Assembly (NCBI GenBank): GCA_002310235.1
Contig: DBYO01000002.1
Location: forward strand, 39,641-51,677
Source of the DNA: Bacteroidales bacterium UBA1184
GTDB taxonomy: Bacteria; Bacteroidota; Bacteroidia; Bacteroidales; ML635J-15
Reading direction: 5' to 3'
Length of the DNA: 12,037 nt
Part shown: positions 1 through 6,411 of the stretch, piece after piece
How the letters are laid out: each line of letters begins with the position of its first letter
Position numbering within the stretch: position 1 is the stretch's first letter
Notes under the pieces: generated by a model
The model's database searches: none
Seen by the model: only the letters and a program-made list of their open reading frames with translations
What the model was told of the DNA's origin: nothing
Made by a program: the position numbers and the translations under genes

Positions 1-135
1 AACGCCGAAAAGCGTCATTACTATCACGAAGAAAGCCATAATGAGCAAAACTATGCAGAAACATATTCCTACCAATGCCCAAGTGTCGTTCCAGCCCCAG
101 TTTTCTGCGTTGACTGCTAATAACATATTACTCAT
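1..135 (-). CDS. OadG-like small membrane subunit of a decarboxylase (partial, N-terminus only)
   Basis: The first 45 codons are visible; the gene runs off the left edge. The protein begins MSNMLLAVNAENWGWND and continues into a hydrophobic segment at about residues 19-43, rich in Val, Ile, Leu and Phe, with no charged residue. This is one membrane-spanning helix near the N-terminus, as in the gamma (OadG) subunits of sodium-pumping decarboxylases. The ATG is 11 nt after the mmdA stop, the same spacing as between mce and mmdA, so the three genes look co-transcribed. OadG-type subunits help assemble the soluble carboxyltransferase onto the membrane beta subunit. The family call rests on position and topology because the cytoplasmic part is outside the window. 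The alternative is another short membrane protein. Confidence 0.7.
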   Translation of the reverse strand, partial: MSNMLLAVNAENWGWNDTWALVGICFCIVLLIMAFFVIVMTLFGV

Positions 136-146
136 GACAATACGGT

Positions 147-1706
147 TTATAGAGGAATATTATTATGTTTCTTGTTAGGACGGGTATCCTTCTTGGTTGC
201 CAAAGCTGCAAGTGCGCGGATGATTCTGAAACGAGTGTTGCGCGGTTCGATTACATCGTCGATGTATCCGTACTTGGCTGCCTGATAAGGATTTGCAAAT
301 GCTTCCTTGTATTCGGCTTCCTTTTCGGCTGCATACTTGGCTTTTTCTTCCGGATTTTCGATTTCCTTCATGCCCTTGGCATAAAGAACCTCGATAGCAC
401 CCGATGCGCCCATAACTGCGATTTCAGCCGACGGCCATGCGTAGTTGAAATCACCCTTCAACTGCTTCGAACTCATAACATCGTGTGCACCACCGTACGA
501 CTTGCGCAATGTAACGGTAACCTTCGGAACTGTAGCTTCGCCGTATGCGTACATAAGCTTTGCTCCGTTGGTGATGATACCACCGTATTCCTGATTGCTA
601 CCCGGCATAAATCCAGGAACGTCAACCAAGGTTACCAGCGGAATGTTGAAGCAGTCGCAGAACCTGATGAAACGAGCGCCCTTGCGTGATGACTCAATGT
701 CGAGGCAACCTGCGAGGAACGAAGGCTGGTTTGCAACAATACCTACCGACTGTCCGTTGAAACGGGCAAAACCTACAACGATGTTCTTTGCATAGTCCTT
801 GTGAACTTCCTCGAACTCGCCGTTATCAACGATGAGCTTTATGATGTCCTTAACATCGTAAGGCTTGTTGGGGTTGTCGGGAAGAATCGTGTTCAATGCA
901 TCTTCCATTCTGTCAATCGGGTCGGTGCATTCGACGCGCGGAGTCTGCTCCTTGAAGTTCTGAGGCATATAAGAGATAAGCCTCTTCAAGGTGTCGATTG
1001 CATCTTCCTCGTCGTGAGCCACAAAGTGAGCCACACCCGACTTAGATGCGTGAACCATTGCACCGCCGAGGTCGTTTTCGGTGATAGTTTCGCCGGTAAC
1101 GGTCTTGGTTACCTTTGGACCAGTTACGAACATATAGCTATTCGATTCCGACATGATAATATAGTCGGTGAGAGCCGGTGAATAAACAGCACCACCTGCG
1201 CACGGACCGAGGATAGCCGACAACTGCGGAACTACGCCCGATGCTTCGATGTTGCGCTGGAAAATTTCAGCGTAGCCCGAAAGGCTGGTAACGCCTTCCT
1301 GGATACGAGCGCCACCGCTATCGTTCAAGCCGATGATAGGAACGCCGGCCTTCATAGCCATATCCATAACCTTGCAGATTTTCTTGGCGTTGGTTTCCGA
1401 CAGAGAACCGCCCATTACGGTGAAGTCCTGTGAGAAAACATAAACCATTCTGCCACCGATAGTTCCGTAGCCGGTAACGACGCCGTCGCCGAGGAACGAT
1501 TCCTTCTCGATGCCGAAGTTGTGGCATCTGTGGGTTACAAACATGTCGATTTCTTCGAAGCTGCCTTCGTCGAGGAGCATGTTGATTCTTTCGCGGGCAG
1601 TGTATTTGCCCTTCTTATGCTGTGATTCGATGCGCTTTTCGCCACCGCCCAGACGGGCTTCGGCACGCATGTCAACCAATTTTTTAATTTTTTCTTCTAA
1701 AGCCAT
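147..1706 (-). CDS. mmdA: Methylmalonyl-CoA decarboxylase alpha subunit (acyl-CoA carboxyltransferase)
   Basis: This is a 519-residue biotin-dependent carboxyltransferase. It moves the carboxyl group of methylmalonyl-CoA to a biotin carrier, giving propionyl-CoA. Both crotonase-like halves are present. The N half has GGARIQEG (about 131-138) and the oxyanion/CoA region GPCAGGAVYSPA (167-178). The C half has PGFMPG (364-369) and the YGGAHDVMSSK segment (from 404). The C-terminus KKHNNIPL matches the usual family ending (K/R)KHGNIPL apart from Asn for Gly. I chose the ATG at 1706 because homologues start M(A/S)xxEKIKxL; the longer open frame to 1739 overlaps the end of mce and adds an unlikely basic leader. 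The same fold serves propionyl-CoA carboxylase beta subunits. The adjacent epimerase and OadG-like gene favour the sodium-pumping decarboxylase of succinate-to-propionate fermentation. The biotin carrier and beta subunit would lie beyond the left edge. Confidence 0.93.
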   Translation of the reverse strand: MALEEKIKKLVDMRAEARLGGGEKRIESQHKKGKYTARERINMLLDEGSFEEIDMFVTHRCHNFGIEKESFLGDGVVTGYGTIGGRMVYVFSQDFTVMGGSLSETNAKKICKVMDMAMKAGVPIIGLNDSGGARIQEGVTSLSGYAEIFQRNIEASGVVPQLSAILGPCAGGAVYSPALTDYIIMSESNSYMFVTGPKVTKTVTGETITENDLGGAMVHASKSGVAHFVAHDEEDAIDTLKRLISYMPQNFKEQTPRVECTDPIDRMEDALNTILPDNPNKPYDVKDIIKLIVDNGEFEEVHKDYAKNIVVGFARFNGQSVGIVANQPSFLAGCLDIESSRKGARFIRFCDCFNIPLVTLVDVPGFMPGSNQEYGGIITNGAKLMYAYGEATVPKVTVTLRKSYGGAHDVMSSKQLKGDFNYAWPSAEIAVMGASGAIEVLYAKGMKEIENPEEKAKYAAEKEAEYKEAFANPYQAAKYGYIDDVIEPRNTRFRIIRALAALATKKDTRPNKKHNNIPL

Positions 1707-1717
1707 CTTGTGATTTT

Positions 1718-2128
1718 TTACTTGTTCTTGTCTTCGCAAAATTCAGTGAGCACGCCGAAAGTTGACTTCGGGTGGAGGAAAGCAATGCTGAGGCCTTCGG
1801 CACCCTTGCGCGGAGCCTTGTCGATAAGGCGCAAACCAGCGAGTTCGGCATCCGACAAGCATTTTTCGACACCGTTTACGCAGAAAGCGATGTGGTGAAT
1901 GCCTTCGCCCTTGTTCTCGATGAACTTTCCAACTGGGCTGTCGGCCTCCATCGGCTCAAGAAGCTCGATTTTTGTCTGTCCAACCTTGAAAAATGCTGTA
2001 GTTACCTTCTGGTCAACAACTTTTTCGATAGCATAACACTTGAGACCCAATACGCCTTCGTAGTATTTTTTAGCCTCTTCGATTGACTTAACGGCAATGC
2101 CAATGTGTTCTATGTGAGATATATCCAT
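1718..2128 (-). CDS. mce: Methylmalonyl-CoA epimerase
   Basis: The 136-residue protein is a full-length member of the vicinal-oxygen-chelate (glyoxalase-like) fold. It interconverts (2R)- and (2S)-methylmalonyl-CoA, linking methylmalonyl-CoA mutase to the decarboxylase. The expected metal-binding positions are visible: His8 in HIEHIGIAV, Glu55 in KIELLEP (Gln in some relatives), His78/79 in GEGIHHIAF and Glu129 in GVLTEF. The FLHPKS segment (118-122) is typical of the family. It is the first gene of the minus-strand operon, followed after 11 nt by mmdA. The ATG at 2128 begins the family's usual N-terminus and lies about 35 nt downstream of a TAnnTTTG promoter box. I see nothing odd in it. Confidence 0.95.
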   Translation of the reverse strand: MDISHIEHIGIAVKSIEEAKKYYEGVLGLKCYAIEKVVDQKVTTAFFKVGQTKIELLEPMEADSPVGKFIENKGEGIHHIAFCVNGVEKCLSDAELAGLRLIDKAPRKGAEGLSIAFLHPKSTFGVLTEFCEDKNK

Positions 2129-2163
2129 TTTAAAAATATTTTAAAAATTTTTGCGCAAATTTA

Positions 2164-2171
2164 CAAAGATA
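2164..2171 (-). promoter_or_regulatory. Putative -7 promoter box of the mce-mmdA operon
   Basis: On the minus strand this reads TATCTTTG, a full match to the Bacteroidota -7 consensus TAnnTTTG, placed 35 nt before the mce ATG. No clear TTG/TTTG -33 element is found 19-21 nt upstream, so the call rests on the -7 box and its position. The leader between it and the gene is almost pure A/T. Confidence 0.5.
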
Positions 2172-2243
2172 TTTTCAGTTTTAAAATATTTGTTTAAGGT
2201 TTTTTGAGGGTGTTGTTGAGCAGGGGAAATGGTGGGGAAAAAA

Positions 2244-2795
2244 TCAATCAGATTCCCATTTTTTAGGATTTTCCCTTATGTAATTTACGGTCTTGTAATA
2301 TTCATCATCATTGCGAATAATGTGTTCATAATAATTGCGTTGCCAGACGGGTGTGCCTTGGGTTTGTCGCAATTCGTTGATTTTTCGTGCCGAAAAGGTT
2401 TTCAATGCACGAACAAATTCGGTAAGGCCGTGTTTGGTGGGTTGCATGCCCGATTCGGATGGTTGCATATCCGTAGGGGACGGTTTGAAACCATCCCCTA
2501 CGGATGCATTGCCACCATTATGTTCATTGTCGATTTGTATTATTGCGTGGAAATGATCGGGCATGACAACATGTTCGTGCAGAATAATGTTGGGGTAATG
2601 CGACGGCAAACCATTCCATACCGATTCAAGGATTTCCCCAAATTCGTTTTTCATCATTTTACCATCTGAAATTTCACCAAATAGGCGTTTTCTGTCCTTT
2701 GTGCATATTGTCACATAATACAATCCGTTACGAGAATAATCGTATCCTTTGAGGCGGATTGCTTTGCGACGCGGTCTGTTTGTGGAATATTCCAT
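2244..2795 (-). CDS. REP-associated tyrosine transposase (RAYT, Y1/HUH, IS200/IS605-like)
   Basis: The 183-residue protein is a single-domain Y1 transposase of the REP-associated type. These act on single-stranded DNA hairpins by nicking with a tyrosine. The HUH motif is His81-Phe82-His83 within VVMPDHFHAII. The catalytic tyrosine is Tyr155 or Tyr156 in VWQRNYYEHIIRN. The N-terminal segment RRKAIRLKGYDY and the C-terminal NYIRENPKKW are typical of the family. Residues 98-109 (SVGDGFKPSPTD) are encoded by a 37-nt palindrome described separately. It sits in a variable loop between the HUH and Tyr motifs, so the enzyme may still fold. No inverted-repeat ends typical of a complete insertion sequence were found, which fits a domesticated RAYT. 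It diverges from the S8 gene, and each has its own TAnnTTTG box. Confidence 0.9.
   Translation of the reverse strand: MEYSTNRPRRKAIRLKGYDYSRNGLYYVTICTKDRKRLFGEISDGKMMKNEFGEILESVWNGLPSHYPNIILHEHVVMPDHFHAIIQIDNEHNGGNASVGDGFKPSPTDMQPSESGMQPTKHGLTEFVRALKTFSARKINELRQTQGTPVWQRNYYEHIIRNDDEYYKTVNYIRENPKKWESD
2469..2505. repeat. 37-nt REP-like palindrome embedded in the transposase gene
   Basis: The arms 2469-2486 and 2488-2505 pair around a single central base (2487). Seventeen of 18 pairs are Watson-Crick. The exception (2481/2493) becomes a G-U wobble in the minus-strand transcript, so the mRNA hairpin is uninterrupted. The core contains GTAGGGGA and its complement. It lies exactly in frame over codons 98-109. 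An 8-bp direct repeat, GGTTGCAT (2440-2447 and 2461-2468), adjoins its left side at a spacing of 21 nt, or seven codons. Confidence 0.85.
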
Positions 2796-2811
2796 CTCTC
2801 AAATATTTTTG

Positions 2812-2819
2812 CAAACTTA
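2812..2819 (-). promoter_or_regulatory. Putative -7 promoter box of the transposase gene
   Basis: The minus strand reads TAAGTTTG, matching TAnnTTTG, 16 nt before the transposase ATG. No good -33 element is visible at the usual distance. Confidence 0.4.
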
Positions 2820-2855
2820 ACAAATAATCCCCTTTTCCGCATTGCAAAAATCATT

Positions 2856-2863
2856 TAACTTTG
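2856..2863 (+). promoter_or_regulatory. Putative -7 promoter box of the S8-FISUMP / SIR2 pair
   Basis: The plus strand reads TAACTTTG, matching TAnnTTTG, and ends 24 nt before the ATG at 2888. It also overlaps the only upstream in-frame alternative start (TTG at 2861), which argues that translation starts at 2888. The -33 element is weak. The box is 36 nt from the divergent transposase box, so the two promoters share upstream DNA. Confidence 0.5.
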
Positions 2864-2887
2864 TGCTTCGGAAAAATAGATTTAGGT

Positions 2888-4906
2888 ATGAAGACAAGAT
2901 TGATTTTTTGCTTGTTTGTTGCAGTTTTATTGTTCTCGTGTAACAATAATGAAAATAATAGCGAAGAAAACATATCAGTGGCAACCGATGTGCCAGCCGT
3001 AACCATAGGTGACTCGTTGCCGTCGGACTATAAGGAGAAGCCTGTTATGGCTCCAATTAGCGGTGTTAAGGTAGTACAAAATCCCGAAGATTCTGTTGCT
3101 CCCCAAATTGTAGCAAATCGTTTGAGTATCTATTTTGAGGATGATGAAACCGACTTGAATTCTTTTGTGAAAGATTTCAAGAAATTATATCCAAAAGATG
3201 AGTACAAGATTATAAGTTATAATGATTTACTAAAGACGATTGAGATTCAAGTACCAGAAGATGTTCTAGATGTGATACACAAGGGATTGGAAACACAAAT
3301 GCCTGACTACAAGTTTATAATTACCGTAGAAACAATATATTCACAGGAATATTCCGATATTGATAAATGCGCTGATGCCGGCTGGCATATTGATGCTATA
3401 AATTTGAGAAAAGCATGGGAACACACAAAAGGAAGCAAAAAGGTTGTTGTGGCGGTTGTTGATGATGGATTTGATGTAAACCACGAACTGCTGAAGGGTA
3501 GGGTGATAAGCCCTTACAACATTTTTACAGCAGATGGCAATGTATATTGCAACTCGACCAATGGAATGCACGGAACTCATGTGGCGGGAATTGCCGTTGG
3601 TGCTGACACTCACATTAACGATGGCGTAACTGGAATTGCTCCCGATTGCCTTTTGATGCCAGTACAGGTGTTTGATGGAGAAAGAACAACAACATTTGCA
3701 CTTGCAACAGGAATCCTATATGCTGTGGCAGAGGGCGCTGATGTTATAAATATGTCTGCAGGTCCATCGTATGCAGGATGTGGCGATGTGCCATTGGATT
3801 TCCAGCGCGAATTTTCCAAGCGATGCCAGAAGGACGAGGAACGCCTGTGGAAAATGGTGCTTTCGAAGGCAAAAAAGAAAAATTGCATAGTAGTATTCTC
3901 GGCAGGAAACGACCATGTACTTTCGTGCCTGCCACCGCAAAACCGCACTGGCGAAGCCATAGTTGTATGTGCTTCCGAGAAAGGGAACAAAGCCACTGCG
4001 TTTACAAATTATGCCGATGCTTCAACCATTTCTGCTCCAGGACTTGACATTTATAGTTCCGTACCTGGCAATAAGTATTCCTGCCTTGATGGAACAAGTA
4101 TGGCGGCACCTATTGTTTCGGGATTGATTGCATTAATGAAAAGCCAGAACCCTGATATTACCGTAGCGGAAGTTATTGCCATATTGCAGAAAACTGGTGT
4201 TGAACAAAGCGGTAATGTTCCTAATATGGTGCTGGCTGACAAGGCATTGGAATATCTTGACAATCCAGCAACTAAGGGAATGTTGAACGGACATGAATGG
4301 GTTGACCTTGGATTACCGAGTGGTACATTGTGGGCAACCTGTAATGTGGGGGCAAATAGTCCAGAAGAATATGCTGATTATTATGCTTGGGGAGAAACAA
4401 AACCAAAGAAAAACTACAACTGGATTACCTACCAGCATTGCGTGTATAATGTAAATGATGGTAATTATGAATATGGAGGCAACAGCTTGACCAAGTACTG
4501 TAGCAATGCAGACTATGGTCACAACGGCTTTACCGATGCACTTACAACATTAGAATCCTCTGATGATGCAGCCACCGTAAACTGGGGCTCAGGTTGGCGT
4601 ATGCCTACAAAAGAAGAATTTCAGGAACTTGTTGACAATTGCAATGTAACTTGGTCTATACAGAATGGTGTAAACGGAGTATTGTTTACAAACAGAGTAA
4701 ACTCTATTTTTCTGCCAGCTAGCCTTTCCGTCGCTGGTTTCGTCGGTCGTTACTGGTCGAGTTCGCTCCGTACTGAACGTATAGACAAAGCATATGACCT
4801 TTATTTCTGTTTCCCTTCAGACGATTACGCATGTTTACCCACAATGTGCAGCAACTTTCGCTGCTATCCGTATTCAGTTCGCCCTGTCTGTAATGTGAAG
4901 AAATAA
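2888..4906 (+). CDS. Subtilisin-like (S8) serine protease lipoprotein with C-terminal FISUMP domain
   Basis: The protein has 672 residues. Its N-terminus is a type II signal peptide with lipobox LFSC (lipidated Cys18), followed by an Asn/Glu-rich stretch that may favour surface export. Residues about 78-152 resemble a propeptide. The S8 domain follows with a complete catalytic set: Asp192 (VVDDGFD), His228 (HGTHVAGI), oxyanion Asn341 (FSAGN) and Ser404 (GTSMAAP). From about 467 (NGHEWVDLGLPSGTLWATCNVGA) to the end is a FISUMP (Fibrobacter succinogenes major paralogous) domain, including YWSSS (622-626) and SVRPV (663-667). FISUMP is usually viewed as a C-type-lectin-like or ligand-binding module. 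I infer a surface-anchored peptidase with a binding tail. The tail 609-668 looks diversified and is listed separately. The SIR2-like gene follows after 11 nt, so co-transcription is likely although the two products should be in different compartments. Confidence 0.9.
   Translation: MKTRLIFCLFVAVLLFSCNNNENNSEENISVATDVPAVTIGDSLPSDYKEKPVMAPISGVKVVQNPEDSVAPQIVANRLSIYFEDDETDLNSFVKDFKKLYPKDEYKIISYNDLLKTIEIQVPEDVLDVIHKGLETQMPDYKFIITVETIYSQEYSDIDKCADAGWHIDAINLRKAWEHTKGSKKVVVAVVDDGFDVNHELLKGRVISPYNIFTADGNVYCNSTNGMHGTHVAGIAVGADTHINDGVTGIAPDCLLMPVQVFDGERTTTFALATGILYAVAEGADVINMSAGPSYAGCGDVPLDFQREFSKRCQKDEERLWKMVLSKAKKKNCIVVFSAGNDHVLSCLPPQNRTGEAIVVCASEKGNKATAFTNYADASTISAPGLDIYSSVPGNKYSCLDGTSMAAPIVSGLIALMKSQNPDITVAEVIAILQKTGVEQSGNVPNMVLADKALEYLDNPATKGMLNGHEWVDLGLPSGTLWATCNVGANSPEEYADYYAWGETKPKKNYNWITYQHCVYNVNDGNYEYGGNSLTKYCSNADYGHNGFTDALTTLESSDDAATVNWGSGWRMPTKEEFQELVDNCNVTWSIQNGVNGVLFTNRVNSIFLPASLSVAGFVGRYWSSSLRTERIDKAYDLYFCFPSDDYACLPTMCSNFRCYPYSVRPVCNVKK
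4712..4891 (+). other. Candidate DGR variable region at the 3' end of the S8-FISUMP gene
   Basis: This covers residues 609-668. Codons 612-622 all end in C or T (11 of 11), and so do 26 of the 36 codons 627-662. Residues at which FISUMP relatives typically carry Asn are here Arg, Asp, Phe, Cys, Tyr, Pro, Leu or Ser, as expected if AAC/AAT codons were rewritten at the two adenines only. Invariant blocks without such sites (YWSSSL at 622-627 and SVRPVC at 663-668) frame the variable stretch. This matches adenine-specific diversification of FISUMP targets by diversity-generating retroelements. Neither the template repeat nor the reverse transcriptase is in the window, so this is inference from codon pattern and position. 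Confidence 0.5.
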
Positions 4907-4917
4907 AATTATAAATT

Positions 4918-6033
4918 ATGAGTAACGAGAAAAAACATATTGCATTTTTACTTGGCGCAGGATTTTCTGTGCCAGCAGGGTTGCCTACTGCGAATGATCT
5001 ATGGAAAATGATTTTGAAACATTATAAATTGCAACTTGAATATGAGTTCAAGTCGTCAAGTGTTATGGAAAAGCCATTTACAGATTGGTGGTTGTTCCCT
5101 TTCTGGAAAACATTAAAATCTTACCCGAATGAAAATGAAATTAGTTACGAAGATTTCTTTGATCGTCTTTTATCGGAAAAAGAAGAAAAGATATGCACTA
5201 CTTGTTTGAGCAACTTTATATCTGAAAATATAAACAATTACTGGAACGGAGGTAACAGTCAATCTTTGAAGGCCTTATTATTTGATAGCTGGAATCGTGA
5301 ATTAGTAAATAATCATAGGGAAATCGTTCAATCTTGTATCAATACATATCAAAACATAATTCGTAAATCTCTATCTGTTGTTAAAATAGATGGTTACGAT
5401 AATTTTGCTTCTATTATAAACAATCTTTATTTATGTGGCAATCATATTGATATTTTTACGCTAAATCACGACTTGTTAGTAGAACAGCTTCTACAGACTT
5501 GGAGCATTAAATTTGATGATGGATATGACTATAACAATGCTAAAAAAATTGGGAAACATCTCTTTTACGATGTAAAAACTAACATGCATGAAAAATGGAA
5601 TGTCAATCTTTACAAGTTACATGGTAGCATTGATTTATACAAATATAAGGAAAATGGTAATAATGATTATCGTTATGCAAAAGTCATTAATGGAGATCCT
5701 TTCATGGTGTCTGATGATACAATCTTTGAAATACATCCTTATTTCTTGACAGGAATAACAGCAAAACTCCAAGAATACAAAAACAAATACATATCACATC
5801 TTATGTCTTTATTTGAGACTGTATTAGCAAAATCTCAAAATTTGATAATGATTGGTTATAGTGGAAACGATGGCGGAATTAACAATGTGATATTTGAGAA
5901 TTATGACAATTGGTCCAATACTATCATTATATCACCAGATGCAAACAAACATCCTTTTGTGAAAGAAAAACAAGCAATAGCAATCAATAAAGGCATAGAA
6001 TCATTGTCTCTTAAAGATTTAAATCTCCATTAA
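4918..6033 (+). CDS. SIR2-like (sirtuin-fold, NAD-binding) protein
   Basis: The 371-residue cytoplasmic protein has no signal peptide. The sirtuin NAD-binding signatures appear in order: GAGFSVPAGLPT (13-24), the NHD segment of FTLNHDLL (183-185, the TxNxD-like site), the LHGS catalytic histidine (His235) and IGYSGNDGGIN (312-322). Bacterial SIR2-like proteins of this type act as NAD hydrolases in several anti-phage systems (for example Thoeris ThsA, DSR and SIR2-HerA); NADase activity here is inferred from the motifs. No extra sensor, Argonaute, helicase or STAND module is present, so the partner, if any, must be another gene. It starts 11 nt after the protease stop. The gene is very A+T-rich: two 60-nt lines counted by hand (5341-5400 and 5641-5700) have 25% and 27% G+C, against about 55% in mmdA and 57% in the rhamnosidase. 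This suggests horizontal acquisition. Confidence 0.85.
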   Translation: MSNEKKHIAFLLGAGFSVPAGLPTANDLWKMILKHYKLQLEYEFKSSSVMEKPFTDWWLFPFWKTLKSYPNENEISYEDFFDRLLSEKEEKICTTCLSNFISENINNYWNGGNSQSLKALLFDSWNRELVNNHREIVQSCINTYQNIIRKSLSVVKIDGYDNFASIINNLYLCGNHIDIFTLNHDLLVEQLLQTWSIKFDDGYDYNNAKKIGKHLFYDVKTNMHEKWNVNLYKLHGSIDLYKYKENGNNDYRYAKVINGDPFMVSDDTIFEIHPYFLTGITAKLQEYKNKYISHLMSLFETVLAKSQNLIMIGYSGNDGGINNVIFENYDNWSNTIIISPDANKHPFVKEKQAIAINKGIESLSLKDLNLH

Positions 6034-6220
6034 TCATGTTTGTCCTTTCGTATTTACAACCTATAACTCAGCAACATACTTTTCTTACTGTCGATTCAGC
6101 CATAGCGCAAAAAATCTGTAAGAACATTTTTCTATAAAATGGAAATCATAAAATGGAAAAATAATTTGTACTGTTTAAAAGGCTAGCAATTAAAGGATTA
6201 AAAATCCTAATATTCATATA

Positions 6221-6267
6221 GTCTGGATTGTTGCTAATGCAACGAGCTAAAGGTTGCAAATCCAGAC
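6221..6267. repeat. Compound hairpin with alternative inner stems
   Basis: An outer 9-bp perfect stem pairs GTCTGGATT (6221-6229) with AATCCAGAC (6259-6267). Inside are two mutually exclusive stems: GTTGC/GCAAC (6230-6234 with 6239-6243, loop TAAT) or TGCAAC/GTTGCA (6238-6243 with 6253-6258). It could be a REP-like element or a structured RNA; I cannot assign a family. Confidence 0.6.
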
Positions 6268-6321
6268 AACAGTGACAACATTGAGAGGAGGAAATGATTT
6301 ATTGTAAAAGCAATGTTTATT

Positions 6322-6347
6322 AATTTTTTCAGTGCGCTGAAGAAATT
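6322..6347. repeat. AT-rich inverted repeat upstream of the ATPase gene
   Basis: AATTTTTTCAG (6322-6332) pairs with CTGAAGAAATT (6337-6347) around the loop TGCG. This is 11 pairs including one G-T. It sits about 35 nt before the -7 box of the downstream gene, so it could be a weak terminator, an operator, or part of the repeats that flank the ATPase gene. Confidence 0.5.
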
Positions 6348-6359
6348 TGTACAAAATTA

Positions 6360-6373
6360 TTCATTGCATTGAA
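6360..6373 (+). repeat. 14-bp direct repeat, left copy flanking the ATPase gene
   Basis: TTCATTGCATTGAA occurs here and again, exactly, at 7554-7567, just outside each end of the ATPase gene. The unit is nearly palindromic (12 of 14 positions). After the left copy comes GATTTTAATTATTT; a close match (GATTTTCATTATTT) follows the hairpin on the right side. Confidence 0.7.
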
Positions 6374-6382
6374 GATTTTAAT

Positions 6383-6390
6383 TATTTTTG
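6383..6390 (+). promoter_or_regulatory. Putative -7 promoter box of the DUF4143 ATPase gene
   Basis: TATTTTTG matches TAnnTTTG, 21 nt before the ATG at 6412. A TTG at 6364-6366 lies 16 nt upstream, shorter than the usual 19-21 spacing, and falls inside the 14-bp direct repeat. Confidence 0.4.
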
Positions 6391-6411
6391 CATCGACAAA
6401 AAGAATGAATT

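Larger units (their letters stand above)
6034..6411. other. 378-nt intergenic region with several predicted hairpins, no convincing gene
   Basis: This is A+T-rich. It holds a 33-codon open frame (ATG at 6036, stop ending at 6137) that starts 2 nt after the SIR2 stop, and a 12-bp direct repeat ATAAAATGGAAA (6134-6145 and 6148-6159). It also holds a small hairpin GGATT-AAA-AATCC (6195-6207), the compound hairpin at 6221-6267, a second stem at 6322-6347, and the -7 box of the downstream ATPase. I recognise no tRNA or named RNA family. Confidence 0.5.

Noticed and set aside
165..1181. Plus-strand open frames opposite mmdA
   Set aside because: They lie wholly antisense to a strongly conserved carboxyltransferase gene, lack promoter boxes, and have no recognisable domains.
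1707..1739. Longer start for mmdA
   Set aside because: It would overlap the mce stop and add a basic 11-residue leader; homologues start at the ATG at 1706.
3341..4522. Minus-strand open frames opposite the S8-FISUMP gene
   Set aside because: They are out-of-frame readings of a complete protease with all catalytic residues.
6195..6411. CRISPR array or tRNA in the intergenic hairpin region
   Set aside because: There are no regularly spaced repeats of 25-40 nt, and no cloverleaf with T-loop GTTCRA or a CCA end could be formed.
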